Source of the DNA: Spirochaetota bacterium
GTDB lineage: Bacteria > Spirochaetota > Spirochaetia > Treponematales > Treponemataceae
Direction: 5' to 3'
Length of the DNA: 34,459 nucleotides
Assembly: GCA_016285185.1 (NCBI GenBank)
Contig: JAEEQG010000094.1
Location: 1 to 34,459 of the forward strand
The position numbers were made by a program, and so were the translations under genes. This document shows, in pieces, positions 15,333-23,780 of this stretch. The notes under the pieces were generated by a model, which did no database searches, was not told the origin of the DNA, and saw only the letters and a list, made by a program, of their open reading frames with translations. Numbering within the stretch: position 1 is the first letter of the stretch; each line of letters opens with the position of its first letter.

Positions 15333-16328
15333 TTATTCAGTATAAATCTTTGTGATGATTTCTTCCATCGGTAATTCACGTACAGAAATATCTTTGAGTG
15401 AAAAATTTTCTGAAAGTTGTTTTAAGAGTACCGGGATTTTTACGATTTGCATATCTGCTTCAAGTTCGTATTCCAGTTTGGAGACTTTGTTAAGCAATTT
15501 TATGCCTGAGGTCTTTTTTAAAAGAGTTTCTACGTCTTCGGTAATTTCTTTTTCCAGCGTCATTGTGACAATCTTTTTTTCACCGAGTGTATTTCGCAGG
15601 GTATGCAAATCTCCGTCAAAAACTTTTTTACCGTGGTTTATTATTATTACTTCCTGTGCCAGCTGTTCAACGTCTTCCAAATCATGCGTAGTAAGAATGA
15701 ATGTTGTGCCCTGTTTGTTCATCTCAGTAATAAAATGGCGTATCTTTTGTTTTGCGATAACATCCAACCCGATTGTAGGTTCATCAAGAAAAACAACCGG
15801 TGGGTTATGGAGCATCGCCATGATAAATTCACATTTCATCCTTTCGCCTAATGACAAAACTCTTGTCGGCTTGTAAATAACCTCATCCAGTTCAAAGAGT
15901 TCCGTCATGTTTTTCAGACGTTCCAAAGACTCTGTTTTGGGAATATCGTAAATCGCTGCGTTCATCATAAAACTGTCTGCCGGCGGAATGTCCCATATCA
16001 ATTGTGATTTTTGGCCGAAGACTGCACCGATGTGCTGAACGTACTTTGTTCTGTATTTTGAAGGATTATAGCCCATAACGTCAATTTTTCCGGAAGTAGG
16101 GAAGAGAGTACCGGTCATCATCTTTATAAGTGTTGATTTTCCTGCACCGTTGGGGCCGAGAACGCCGGTGATAGAGCCTTTTCTTACAGAAAAACTGACA
16201 TCATTTACAGCCGGAATAAGGACAGCTTCTCTGTGGAAAAATGATTTGAGATTTTCCCTGAAGGAAGTGCCCCGTTTGTAAGTTTTGTAATCTTTATGCA
16301 GATGTTCGATCGTTATAATGTTTTCCAT
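15333..16328 (-). CDS. ABC-2 exporter ATP-binding protein (COG4586 type)
   Basis: A 331-residue ATPase that powers the two permeases encoded just upstream. Walker A is GPNGAGKST (58-66), Walker B VVFLDEPTIGLD, H-loop LTTHD. The ABC signature is LSLGE instead of LSGGQ, usual in this subfamily, as is the FGQKSQLIWDIP Q-loop. The C-terminal 90 residues form an extra domain ending PMEEIITKIY. An in-frame ATG at 16358 overlaps the preceding gene; the ATG at 16328, 10 bases after that gene's stop, fits the family start better, although GGAGG lies 14 bases before it, farther than ideal. The substrate is unknown. It is a paralogue of the ATPase at 24830. Confidence 0.88.
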   Translation of the reverse strand: MENIITIEHLHKDYKTYKRGTSFRENLKSFFHREAVLIPAVNDVSFSVRKGSITGVLGPNGAGKSTLIKMMTGTLFPTSGKIDVMGYNPSKYRTKYVQHIGAVFGQKSQLIWDIPPADSFMMNAAIYDIPKTESLERLKNMTELFELDEVIYKPTRVLSLGERMKCEFIMAMLHNPPVVFLDEPTIGLDVIAKQKIRHFITEMNKQGTTFILTTHDLEDVEQLAQEVIIINHGKKVFDGDLHTLRNTLGEKKIVTMTLEKEITEDVETLLKKTSGIKLLNKVSKLEYELEADMQIVKIPVLLKQLSENFSLKDISVRELPMEEIITKIYTE

Positions 16329-16338
16329 AGCGTTTGTA

Positions 16339-17133
16339 TCAGCCTCCTGCACTCTCATACAATTTGATCATTTTGAAATAAAGTAAAAAACCTATGCCCG
16401 CAAATATGACGCATGGAATCAGTGCCGTATAGAACCATGGTTCAGTTTTTCCCATCAGAGCGGCGGCAGGCATAAATGCGATTGCTGCGGCCGGAAGGAC
16501 AAAAGTCGTAATTCCTCGTGCGAGTGACGGAAAAATCGTCATCGGGTATTTGGCGAATTGTTTTATGCTGTCGAATATTTCGGGAATTCGCGAGTTGCCT
16601 ATCCACTTGAATGATGTGGCAGACATTATAAGTTCCATTCCGAGCATTACAAGAATGCCGCCTGCGCCGAAAAGCAAGAAGTTCAAGATGCTGCCTGCTG
16701 TTAATAGTAGGCAGTGCGAAGCAGAAATACCGAACATAATGAGTCCGCCTATAATATATGCAATACCCTGAAAATTAAAGGTTGTTGCCATTATAAAGAA
16801 CAAGGGATTCAAGGGTTTTAAAAGGACAACTTCAAAACTGCCGTTTTTTATGTTGGCGTTTGTTTCCCAAAAGATACCTGCAAAAAATGTATTTGAAATA
16901 CCTGTTGAAAGAGTGAATATACTTTGAATCAGTAGAACCTGCCAAAAGTTCCAACCTGGGAATGATTGGCCGTTTGCATAAATGAGCAGTGTTACAAGAG
17001 GAAAAAGGATATTGCTTATAAACGTTATTATCATCCCCAGAATAAAATTAAGACGGTATGCTGTTTCGGAAATAAACAGGGTTCTAAGGCAGATCATGTA
17101 TAACTTAAAATAACGTCTGAGTTTGTGCTGCAT
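16339..17133 (-). CDS. ABC-2 family permease (COG3694 type)
   Basis: A 264-residue membrane protein with about six hydrophobic segments. It matches the second permease of ATPase/permease/permease exporters of the DUF990 or COG3694 group: an N-terminal YFKLYMICLRTLFISETAYRLNF region, NGSFEVVLLKPLNPLFF after the second helix, and a short C-terminal tail. It probably pairs with the 278-residue permease to form the channel. AGGAG lies 8 bases before the ATG, and only 3 bases separate it from the gene before. Its paralogue is at 26635. Direction and substrate of transport are not visible in the sequence. Confidence 0.85.
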   Translation of the reverse strand: MQHKLRRYFKLYMICLRTLFISETAYRLNFILGMIITFISNILFPLVTLLIYANGQSFPGWNFWQVLLIQSIFTLSTGISNTFFAGIFWETNANIKNGSFEVVLLKPLNPLFFIMATTFNFQGIAYIIGGLIMFGISASHCLLLTAGSILNFLLFGAGGILVMLGMELIMSATSFKWIGNSRIPEIFDSIKQFAKYPMTIFPSLARGITTFVLPAAAIAFMPAAALMGKTEPWFYTALIPCVIFAGIGFLLYFKMIKLYESAGG

Positions 17134-17136
17134 ATG

Positions 17137-17973
17137 CTAGGCTCCTACACCGGTAAACTGCTTCATCGCTTTGTTATAAAGCAGGCAGGTTAAAAGCAGA
17201 AAAACACAGACCGCACAAGCTTGAATCCCTACAATCTGCGGTAATGCATAGGTTTTTCCGGCAAGTTCATAAGAACCTGTACAGACCCTTGACGGAACAT
17301 ACAGCATGTATTGGAACGGTAGGTAAAACAGTACTTTTTGCCAGTTTTTGCCAAAAAATACCAGAGGAATAAGCGAGCCGTTAAAAACAGTCTGTAATGC
17401 CTGAAAAACGTTGCGGATTCCTTCTGCACGCACGATCCAAAATGCTGTAAGACCAATACAGTAGTTTACAAGAAAGGTCATGCAAAAGCCCAGAGCGATG
17501 GATATTATTGCCAAAATCCAGTGTTCGGGGATAAGGTTGATTTTAAAAACAAACATAAAAATCAAAAAACAAGGAAGAAATTCAAAGAAAAATCCCAGAA
17601 CACGGTGCCCGATTTTTTGTGAAAAAGCAAAAAGCTTGTGGTCTATAGGGCGCAATGCAAATGTAAGAAACTTGCCTGTACGCACTAGCATCTGCAGGTT
17701 CCAATCGGCAAAATCCATCGTGAGATAGCCGATAAGTGCGTTTACACCAAAGTAGGTGAGCATTTGTTCCAAGCTCATACCGTTTATGACAGCCTGTGTT
17801 CCGCCCTGCGCTGAGTAAACGGCTTTCCATATGCAGTACTGTACTAAAAAGTAAACCGGACCTACAAAAATAGAAATCATGGAATGTGTCCTGTACGCTG
17901 CCCATTCCTTGTATGTGACGATTGCCACAGCGCGAATCTTTCTTAACTGGTGTTTTACAAATCTAAAAAACAT
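17137..17973 (-). CDS. ABC-2 family permease (COG4587 type)
   Basis: A 278-residue membrane protein with about six hydrophobic segments and an amphipathic N-terminus (MFFRFVKHQLRKIRAVAIVT). The motif VRTGKFLTFALRPIDHKLFAF after the second helix corresponds to the 'LLkPvn' element in the partner permease. It is the first gene of the operon permease-permease-ATPase-nudC. The ATG has no Shine-Dalgarno sequence; a TATAAA hexamer ends 7 bases upstream, one of several such cases in the window. The paralogue is at 25817. Confidence 0.83.
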   Translation of the reverse strand: MFFRFVKHQLRKIRAVAIVTYKEWAAYRTHSMISIFVGPVYFLVQYCIWKAVYSAQGGTQAVINGMSLEQMLTYFGVNALIGYLTMDFADWNLQMLVRTGKFLTFALRPIDHKLFAFSQKIGHRVLGFFFEFLPCFLIFMFVFKINLIPEHWILAIISIALGFCMTFLVNYCIGLTAFWIVRAEGIRNVFQALQTVFNGSLIPLVFFGKNWQKVLFYLPFQYMLYVPSRVCTGSYELAGKTYALPQIVGIQACAVCVFLLLTCLLYNKAMKQFTGVGA

Positions 17974-17980
17974 TAGGATA

Positions 17981-18009
17981 TTTATAACCCAAAATTGTTT
18001 TTTGTGGAA
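17981..18009 (-). promoter_or_regulatory. Weak candidate promoter of the leftward ABC-2 operon
   Basis: -10 TATAAA (17981-17986) with a poor -35, TTCCAC (18004-18009), 17 bases upstream. The -10 ends 7 bases before the ATG, so the transcript would be leaderless or nearly so. Confidence 0.35.
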
Positions 18010-18050
18010 TAAACTTCTGATTTAATGTGTATTTGATATTTATGCATGGC

Positions 18051-18083
18051 AAAAAAATAGGGGCTGTCTTTTGAACAGCCCCC
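18051..18083 (-). terminator. Intrinsic terminator of the sugar ABC operon
   Basis: A perfect 8-bp GC-rich stem, GGGGCTGT / ACAGCCCC (18060-18067 and 18075-18082), with a 7-base loop. On the minus strand it is followed by TA and seven T residues, 25 bases after the stop of the last permease gene. Confidence 0.92.
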
Positions 18084-18107
18084 GATTTGCGAGCGCAGTG
18101 AAGCAAA

Positions 18108-18950
18108 CTACTCTTTTACGGCGCCGCTTGTAAGACCGGCTACGATTTCTTTTTGTGCAAGAGCATAGAAAACGACTGCTGGAATAAGTGCAAGCGTCAG
18201 GTATGCAAGAACCTGAGACCAGTCAGTTGAATACTGTCCCTGATACTGCATAACACCGAGCGGAAGTGTATACTTTTTCTGATCGTTCAAAACAAGCAGA
18301 GGAAGAAGGAACTGGTTCCAACTGGCAACCAGTGCCAAAACTCCGATTGTTGTGATAATCGGTTTTGAAAGCGGAATGACCATTCGCATCAAAAAGCCCA
18401 GACGACCACAACCATCGATTGTAGCGGCTTCTTCCAAGTCCATAGGAATCTGAGCAAAAAAGCTTCTTGTCAGCATTGTGTGGAAAGCCAGATTGAATGC
18501 GGCTTGAGGCAGGATAATGCCGAGATAAGAATCTATCAAGCCTACTTTTCTCATTTGCAGATACATCGGCAGAATTGCTACCGCAAGCGGGAACAAAAGT
18601 CCGAGGAGAAAATAGTTATAAAGCAATTCTCGTCCCCAGAATTTGATACGCGCAAACGTAAAACCTGTAAGACAGCAAAGAACAACGTCTACAACAACAG
18701 TTCCTACCATGATTATAAGTGAATTGACTAGGTTTCTGAAGAATGTGGATGTTGCAGGATTAAGAATTGTTGCTATAGCATCAAATTTGAATGCTTTTGG
18801 AAAGCCAAATGGATTACCCCGTAATTCACCGCTTGTTTTTAATCCGCCCCAAAACATTACCCATAGAGGAAATATTGTATAAATTACTATTATAGTAAGA
18901 AAGAGTACTTTTAAAGCTTTATAAATGATGTTGGAATTAGTTTTGTTCAT
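18108..18950 (-). CDS. Sugar ABC importer permease (MalG/LacG type)
   Basis: A 280-residue inner-membrane permease with six hydrophobic segments. The EAA loop that contacts the ATPase is EEAATIDGCGRLGFLMRMVIP, about two-thirds along, and the protein ends GLTSGAVKE as in CUT1-family MalG proteins. It forms the channel with the MalF-type partner. The frame is open to a GTG at 18962 that overlaps the previous gene; the ATG at 18950 is chosen because GTGAGG lies at the right distance and overlaps the stop of the preceding gene. It is the last gene before the terminator. The sugar is not identifiable. Confidence 0.92.
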   Translation of the reverse strand: MNKTNSNIIYKALKVLFLTIIVIYTIFPLWVMFWGGLKTSGELRGNPFGFPKAFKFDAIATILNPATSTFFRNLVNSLIIMVGTVVVDVVLCCLTGFTFARIKFWGRELLYNYFLLGLLFPLAVAILPMYLQMRKVGLIDSYLGIILPQAAFNLAFHTMLTRSFFAQIPMDLEEAATIDGCGRLGFLMRMVIPLSKPIITTIGVLALVASWNQFLLPLLVLNDQKKYTLPLGVMQYQGQYSTDWSQVLAYLTLALIPAVVFYALAQKEIVAGLTSGAVKE

Positions 18951-18958
18951 CTTGTGCC

Positions 18959-19864
18959 TCACTCAGTTTTGCCATTTATAAGCTTTTGATAAACTGCATT
19001 GAACGTTACGCAGATGGCAAAAATTACGATAGCTGTTGCACTACCGTAGCCCATTTGAGTTCGTCTGAAGCCGAATTTGTACAAATATGTAACCATTGTC
19101 TCTGCAGAGTTTACAGGGTCGCCTTTTCCCATTGCCCATATAATATCGAATGTTTGCAATGAACCTATGATACAGAAGAACAGCGTTACAACAATCGTCG
19201 GAACAAGCAGTGGAATAATGATAAACAGATTTAATTGTAACGGCGAAGCTCCATCTATTGCTGCGGCTTCGCGTATATCATCAGATATTCCTTGTAAGCC
19301 TGCAATATATAGAATCATGTAAAGTCCGAAATATTTCCATATAACAACTACAAATATTGCGTTAAATACTGTTTCCGGTCTTCCGAGAAATGCAAAATCT
19401 GTTCCCGGCGGGAAAAAGCTTGCAAGGAATGAGTTTGCGATACCATAGTACGGACTATAGATAAACATCCAGACTGTACCGGCAACAACTTCTGAAACAA
19501 CATAGGGAATAAAATAAATTGTTCTCAATGCAACATTTGTTTTTGTTTTTGAAGCAATATTCAGCGCTATGATAAGAGCTATAGGAAGCTCGATAATAAG
19601 CGAAAGAATGATAATTTTTACATTGTTTGTGAATGCTTTCCAAAATATCGGATCTGTCAATATCTGCTTAAAATTATCAAGTCCGACAAACTTGGTCTTT
19701 CGTCCTGCATTTGGCCCCAAGAGAGCTCCCATTCCGTTCCATTTAAAAAGACCGTAAAAGGCTGCTCTGAAAACCGGAAAAACAACAAAGAACGAAAAAA
19801 GAATTAGTGGCACTATTAAAAATGCCATTGCGGTCAAAAAATTTTGTTTTTTATTGGTTAACAT
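18959..19864 (-). CDS. Sugar ABC importer permease (MalF/UgpA type)
   Basis: A 301-residue inner-membrane permease with six hydrophobic segments and the CUT1 EAA loop REAAAIDGASPLQLNLFIIIP. The N-terminal LTAMAFLIVPLILFSFFVVFPVFRAAFYGLFKWNG is typical. It is the first-position permease of a binding-protein/MalF/MalG set. GGAAGGAA lies just before the ATG. A hairpin between the binding-protein gene and this gene should lower its expression relative to the binding protein. No ATPase gene is in the operon, so a shared MsmX/UgpC-type ATPase elsewhere is presumably used. Confidence 0.92.
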   Translation of the reverse strand: MLTNKKQNFLTAMAFLIVPLILFSFFVVFPVFRAAFYGLFKWNGMGALLGPNAGRKTKFVGLDNFKQILTDPIFWKAFTNNVKIIILSLIIELPIALIIALNIASKTKTNVALRTIYFIPYVVSEVVAGTVWMFIYSPYYGIANSFLASFFPPGTDFAFLGRPETVFNAIFVVVIWKYFGLYMILYIAGLQGISDDIREAAAIDGASPLQLNLFIIIPLLVPTIVVTLFFCIIGSLQTFDIIWAMGKGDPVNSAETMVTYLYKFGFRRTQMGYGSATAIVIFAICVTFNAVYQKLINGKTE

Positions 19865-19890
19865 AGTTCCTTCCGTTATGGAAAATACCT

Positions 19891-19925
19891 AAAAAAAACC
19901 GGAACAGTGAACTGTTCCGGTTTTT
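19891..19925 (-). terminator. Attenuating hairpin between binding protein and permease genes
   Basis: A 14-bp perfect stem (19894-19907 and 19912-19925) with a four-base loop; the core is ACCGGAACAG / CTGTTCCGGT. On the minus strand it ends in eight T residues. Its position inside the operon suggests partial termination, leaving an excess of binding-protein mRNA. Confidence 0.85.
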
Positions 19926-19964
19926 CAGTTCATTTCAGAACTTTTCTAAAATAGCTTTTAGAAA

Positions 19965-21239
19965 TTATTTGTTTGCTTCCCAAGATTTCTGAATCTTGTC
20001 ACAAGCCTGCTGTGGAGTCATTGTTCCTGCGAAAATGCCTTCTGTAGCAGCTTTGATGTCTTCACCTACAGCTGCCGGGAGGAACTGATCGTAGTACAAC
20101 TGATAGTAACCAGCTTCTTTAACAGCCTGAACAACATCTTTCATAACTGGATCTATCATACCGTCAAAGCCAGGAATAACTGGACAAGCATTAAGTTTTG
20201 TACAGATAATCTCGTAGTTTTCAGGATCATAGAAAGATTTCAGGAATTCGATAGCTTCATCTGGAGCGTTCTTTCCGATGATGTAACCGTCACCACCACC
20301 CTGTGTGTCAGAAAGAAGACCTTTTCCGCCTTCTACTGCAGGGAATGACATATAACCCCATTTGTCTTTATAACCGAGTGTAGCGTTGTCGTTACCTGTT
20401 GAAGGAGCCCACTGACCCATAAGTGTCATTGCAGCTTTTCTATCAGCAACGAGAGCTTCCTGTTCTGCCTGTGTTGTAGCCATGAAACCGTCCTGAAAAG
20501 GATTTGTTGCTGTGAAATCTTTGAGCATTTCCATAGCTTTGAGGAATGAACCTTTGTTGAAAGCACCTGTTCCATTGTATGCAGCAAGGAAGTCCGGTTC
20601 GCCACCAAGGCGCTGTGCAAGATATGTCCACCAATAGTGACCTGTCCATGTCTCTTTTTCACCAAGAGCTACAGGAGCATATCCCTTAGATTTGAGAACT
20701 TTGCAGCTTGCAAGGAATTTTGACCATGTTGAGAAATCATCTGGTGTAAGACCGCAGTCTGCGAATACTGCTGTGTTGTACCAAAGACCTACTGTACCGA
20801 GTGAGTAAGGAGCACCGTACTGTTTACCGTTAAATGCGTAAACACCCATAGCACCTTTACCAATCTTAGAAATGTTGCCAGATGAAACATAGCTTGAAAT
20901 ATCACGAAGCATTCCAGCTTCAGCCTGCTCGATCATTACACCACCACCCCATGAACGGAAAATATCAGGTGGGTTGCCGGACTGGATAACTGTAGCTACT
21001 TTCTGTTTAAAAGCTTCGTTTTCCAGACAAGTAATTTCAATTTTTACACCAGGATGTTTTGCTTCAAAGTTGTCAGCAATCTTACGCCATGCAGCCTGCT
21101 GTTCATCTGTTGTATCCAGATGCCAGAAAGTGATTGTCTTGGTTTCAGTTTTTTTTACTTCTTCTTTTTTACTGCAGCTTGTGAACATTACAGCGCAAGC
21201 ACAAAGAAGAACAACGAGGACTGTCAAGATTTTTTTCAT
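19965..21239 (-). CDS. Sugar ABC importer substrate-binding lipoprotein
   Basis: A 424-residue extracytoplasmic binding protein of the CUT1 (SBP_bac_1) type. It starts with a lipoprotein signal ending FTSC (Cys about 22), followed by a Lys/Glu-rich tether. KTITFWHLDTTDEQQAAWRKI opens the mature domain; FEAKHPGVKIEI, GNPPDIFRSWGGG and the late AIEFLKSFYDPENYE are family hallmarks. It delivers a sugar or oligosaccharide to the two permeases encoded downstream. AAGGAG precedes the ATG. Codons appear more biased than in neighbouring genes, fitting high expression. The substrate cannot be told from the sequence. Confidence 0.93.
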   Translation of the reverse strand: MKKILTVLVVLLCACAVMFTSCSKKEEVKKTETKTITFWHLDTTDEQQAAWRKIADNFEAKHPGVKIEITCLENEAFKQKVATVIQSGNPPDIFRSWGGGVMIEQAEAGMLRDISSYVSSGNISKIGKGAMGVYAFNGKQYGAPYSLGTVGLWYNTAVFADCGLTPDDFSTWSKFLASCKVLKSKGYAPVALGEKETWTGHYWWTYLAQRLGGEPDFLAAYNGTGAFNKGSFLKAMEMLKDFTATNPFQDGFMATTQAEQEALVADRKAAMTLMGQWAPSTGNDNATLGYKDKWGYMSFPAVEGGKGLLSDTQGGGDGYIIGKNAPDEAIEFLKSFYDPENYEIICTKLNACPVIPGFDGMIDPVMKDVVQAVKEAGYYQLYYDQFLPAAVGEDIKAATEGIFAGTMTPQQACDKIQKSWEANK

Positions 21240-21280
21240 ATAATTCTCCTTATTATATATAACTCCTTAGAGTTATTAAT

Positions 21281-21307
21281 ATTCTAAGTCCATTCTTTTT
21301 AGGTCAA
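21281..21307 (-). promoter_or_regulatory. Candidate promoter of the sugar ABC operon
   Basis: -35 TTGACC (21302-21307) and -10 TAGAAT (21281-21286) with a short 15-base spacer; GAATAT with a 17-base spacer is an alternative -10. The leader then holds a small hairpin, AACTC / GAGTT (21261-21274). Confidence 0.4.
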
Positions 21308-21333
21308 AATAGGTAATTTTACTTAAAATAATC

Positions 21334-21945
21334 TTAGGAAAGCAAATATTGTGTTTTAAAAGTGTTTTTTACATCTTCATAATTTGTAAACTGAACGGCA
21401 TTCAGGCCTGTTTCCTTTGCGGCTTCTATATTTTTTAGCAGGTCGTCTGTGAATACACATTCTGACGGAACAAGAGCGTATCTGTCCATAAGACAGCGAT
21501 AAATCCTGTGGTCGGGTTTTATGAGTTTTTCAACACCTGAGACTATTTTACCGTCAACGTATTGTGTAAAAGTGAATGTATGTTCCCAATGGTAACTGAA
21601 CATAAAATCCGGATAATTCGTGAGTAGATATATGCCGTATCCTTTTTCTTTAAGACTTTTTAGCCATTCTGCCGAATATGGCAGGGACGAAACGGTATCA
21701 AGAATCCTTTTTGAGAGGAATTCTTCCGCTGCTTTTTTTAGACTATCTGGTGCTTTTTGTATCATTGCAGCAAAAATTTCTTCTTTGGAAAGAATGCCTT
21801 CATCCAGTTGTGACCATAAAGGTGAAAAAGCTTTTTCCTGCAATTCGTGTATCTGTTCATTCGTGAGACCCATGTCGCGCATTGTTTTGTCCGGATGAAA
21901 ATCAACCAGAACTCCGCCAAGGTCAAAGATGATGTTTTTTATCAC
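21334..21945 (-). CDS. HAD-superfamily phosphatase (YihX-like)
   Basis: A 203-residue HAD hydrolase. Motif I is IFDLGGVLVDF with nucleophile D8; the second acidic residue of the usual DxD is replaced by Gly, as in the YihX-type 'DLGnV' subgroup. Motif II is LLTNYPD, motif III the Lys in LIKPDHRIY, and motif IV VFTDDLLKNIEAA. YihX enzymes remove phosphate from sugar phosphates such as glucose 1-phosphate; the substrate here is not known. The start is GTG at 21945, and the GTGA overlaps the stop of the preceding phosphatase gene, so translation is coupled. Confidence 0.87.
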   Translation of the reverse strand: MIKNIIFDLGGVLVDFHPDKTMRDMGLTNEQIHELQEKAFSPLWSQLDEGILSKEEIFAAMIQKAPDSLKKAAEEFLSKRILDTVSSLPYSAEWLKSLKEKGYGIYLLTNYPDFMFSYHWEHTFTFTQYVDGKIVSGVEKLIKPDHRIYRCLMDRYALVPSECVFTDDLLKNIEAAKETGLNAVQFTNYEDVKNTFKTQYLLS

Positions 21946-22457
21946 TTGACGTATTCCTCGATCTGTGCGTTCTCAGGATGGGCGATTCCCAAAAAATACT
22001 GCATAAGAATGCCGTGGCATACAACTATGACTTTGGAATAATTGCAATACTTTGCAAGCACGTTGTTTACACGCTGTTTTATTTGTTCGGCGGTCTCAAA
22101 CAAAGATCCCTGTGTGCCGCCGTTTGTATCGTCCATCTGCTTGCGGCGGTTGGCGGCTTCCTCTTTTGTAAGCCATTTGTAATCAAGGTCCGAAATCCAT
22201 TCGCGCAAGTCGGTTTCTACTTTTATATCAATGTTGAGTTCTTTAGAAAGGATTGCCGCTGACTGCATCGCTCTGCCGAACGGAGAGGTTATGATAATCT
22301 GTGCATCACTAAGCCGCTCGTCCTTTGCAGCGTTTTTAAGCTGACTGATGCCTTTGTCTGTAAGCGGGACCATACACATTCCCCATCCCTGGTATATTTT
22401 TGTTTCAGCTTCGCTGTAGTCAGCCTCACCATGGCGTATAAAATAAAAGTATGTCAT
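21942..22457 (-). CDS. Histidine phosphatase (phosphoglycerate-mutase family)
   Basis: A 171-residue member of the histidine phosphatase superfamily. The phosphohistidine motif is FIRHGEADY (H9). SPFGRAMQSAAIL, DLREWISDLD (general acid Glu) and VVCHGILMQYF (second His) complete the active site. It is short for a glycolytic mutase (about 230-250), so it is more likely a phosphatase such as a CobC- or PhoE-type enzyme. AGGA lies before the ATG. It forms a two-gene operon with the HAD phosphatase, overlapping by 4 bases, and both may act on related phosphorylated metabolites. Confidence 0.88.
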   Translation of the reverse strand: MTYFYFIRHGEADYSEAETKIYQGWGMCMVPLTDKGISQLKNAAKDERLSDAQIIITSPFGRAMQSAAILSKELNIDIKVETDLREWISDLDYKWLTKEEAANRRKQMDDTNGGTQGSLFETAEQIKQRVNNVLAKYCNYSKVIVVCHGILMQYFLGIAHPENAQIEEYVK

Positions 22458-22547
22458 TTATTGTCCTGTTTTGTATGCAAAAGATTACCTTTAATGATTG
22501 TATTTGTAAAGAGCGGGAGTCAGTCCGATTATTAATGCAATTATTAT

Positions 22548-22576
22548 TTGCAGAATCTTTTCTTATAACTTATAAT
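22548..22576 (+). promoter_or_regulatory. Promoter of the alcohol dehydrogenase gene
   Basis: -35 TTGCAG (22548-22553), 17-base spacer, perfect -10 TATAAT (22571-22576). Seven bases separate the -10 from the ATG at 22584, and no Shine-Dalgarno sequence is present. Predicted leaderless mRNA. Confidence 0.7.
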
Positions 22577-22583
22577 GTGTATT

Positions 22584-23762
22584 ATGAATAATTTTGTTTA
22601 TGATACACCTACAAAGGTTTATTTCGGTAAAGACGAAGAGCTCAAAGTCGGAAAGCTTATTGCGGCTTTTAATGCAAAAAAGGTTCTGATTCACTACGGT
22701 GGAAAATCTGCAAAGGAAAGCGGACTTTTGGACAGAGTAGAGGACAGTCTCAAACAAGAAAAAATCAGTTTTGTGGAACTTGGCGGCGTTGTGCCTAATC
22801 CTGAACTTCCTCTTGTCCGCAAAGGAATTGACCTGTGCAAAAAAGAAGGTGTTGATTTTATTCTTGCTGTCGGAGGCGGTTCCGTACTTGATTCGGCAAA
22901 GGATATTGCAAATGGTGCGGCAAATCCTGATGTGGATGTATGGGATTTTTCACTGGGGAAGAGTTCTCCTGTAAAAACTCTCAAAAAAGGTGCAATCCTT
23001 ACGCTTGCTGCGGCAGGTTCGGAGATGTCAAATTCCTGTGTTATTTCAAATCCGGATACAAAAGAAAAATATGGCTACGGAAGTCCGTGCAACAGAATGG
23101 ATTTTGCCATTGAAAACCCCGAACTTACATATTCTGTAAATGCGTATCAGACAGCATGTGGTGCGGTTGATATAGCAATGCATACAATAGAAAGATATTT
23201 TATGCCGGGTGAAGATACTTATCTGACTGATGCTGTTGCAGAGGCTGTAATTAAAAGCACGATGAAGGCGGGTAAAGACTGCCTTGCAAATCCAAAGGAC
23301 TATGTTGCCAGAGCCAATATGATGTGGGCATCGTCACTTGCACACAACGGTCTTACACAGTGCGGCAGGGAGTTTCAGCTTACGGTTCATCAGTTTGAAC
23401 ACGAGGTTTCCGGTATTTATCCGCAAGTCGCTCACGGTGCAGGTCTCGCCGCGTTGTGGTGCAGCTGGGCAAGCTTTGTCTATTCCGCCAATATCAACCG
23501 ATGGCTTCAGTATTCGCAGCGAGTATGGAATTTGGATATAGATTTTGAACATCCTGAAGCGACAATCGAAAAAGCCATTTCAATGCAGGAAGAATATTAC
23601 AAATCCATAGGGATGCCTGTAAGCCTCAGAGAGCTTTCCGTAAAAAAGGAAGATATTCCGGAACTGGCACTCCGTTGCAGTCGTGGCAAAAAACGTGTTC
23701 TTGCCGGCTACAAAAAACTGGGGTATGACGAAATGCTTAAAATCTACGAGATGGCATACTAA
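22584..23762 (+). CDS. Iron-containing alcohol dehydrogenase (YqhD/BdhA type)
   Basis: A 392-residue group III alcohol dehydrogenase, reducing aldehydes to alcohols with NAD(P)H, as butanol dehydrogenases do. It begins NNFVYDTPTKVYFGKDE. The nucleotide-binding GGGSVLDSAKDIANGA and the metal ligands Asp in CGAVDIAMHTIERYF and His residues in HQFEHEVSGIY and VAHGAGLAALW are all present. Length is normal. The ATG at 22584 is favoured over an in-frame ATG at 22575, because the latter overlaps the perfect -10 box. It converges with the AraC gene 18 bases downstream. In an anaerobe it would help to dispose of reducing equivalents or detoxify aldehydes. Confidence 0.93.
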   Translation: MNNFVYDTPTKVYFGKDEELKVGKLIAAFNAKKVLIHYGGKSAKESGLLDRVEDSLKQEKISFVELGGVVPNPELPLVRKGIDLCKKEGVDFILAVGGGSVLDSAKDIANGAANPDVDVWDFSLGKSSPVKTLKKGAILTLAAAGSEMSNSCVISNPDTKEKYGYGSPCNRMDFAIENPELTYSVNAYQTACGAVDIAMHTIERYFMPGEDTYLTDAVAEAVIKSTMKAGKDCLANPKDYVARANMMWASSLAHNGLTQCGREFQLTVHQFEHEVSGIYPQVAHGAGLAALWCSWASFVYSANINRWLQYSQRVWNLDIDFEHPEATIEKAISMQEEYYKSIGMPVSLRELSVKKEDIPELALRCSRGKKRVLAGYKKLGYDEMLKIYEMAY

Positions 23763-23780
23763 AAACATTTGCACTGTTTA

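Noticed and set aside
22458-22547. Possible leftward promoter TTTACA-17-TAATCT for the histidine phosphatase gene
   Set aside because: The -10 matches consensus at only about half the positions; left unannotated.
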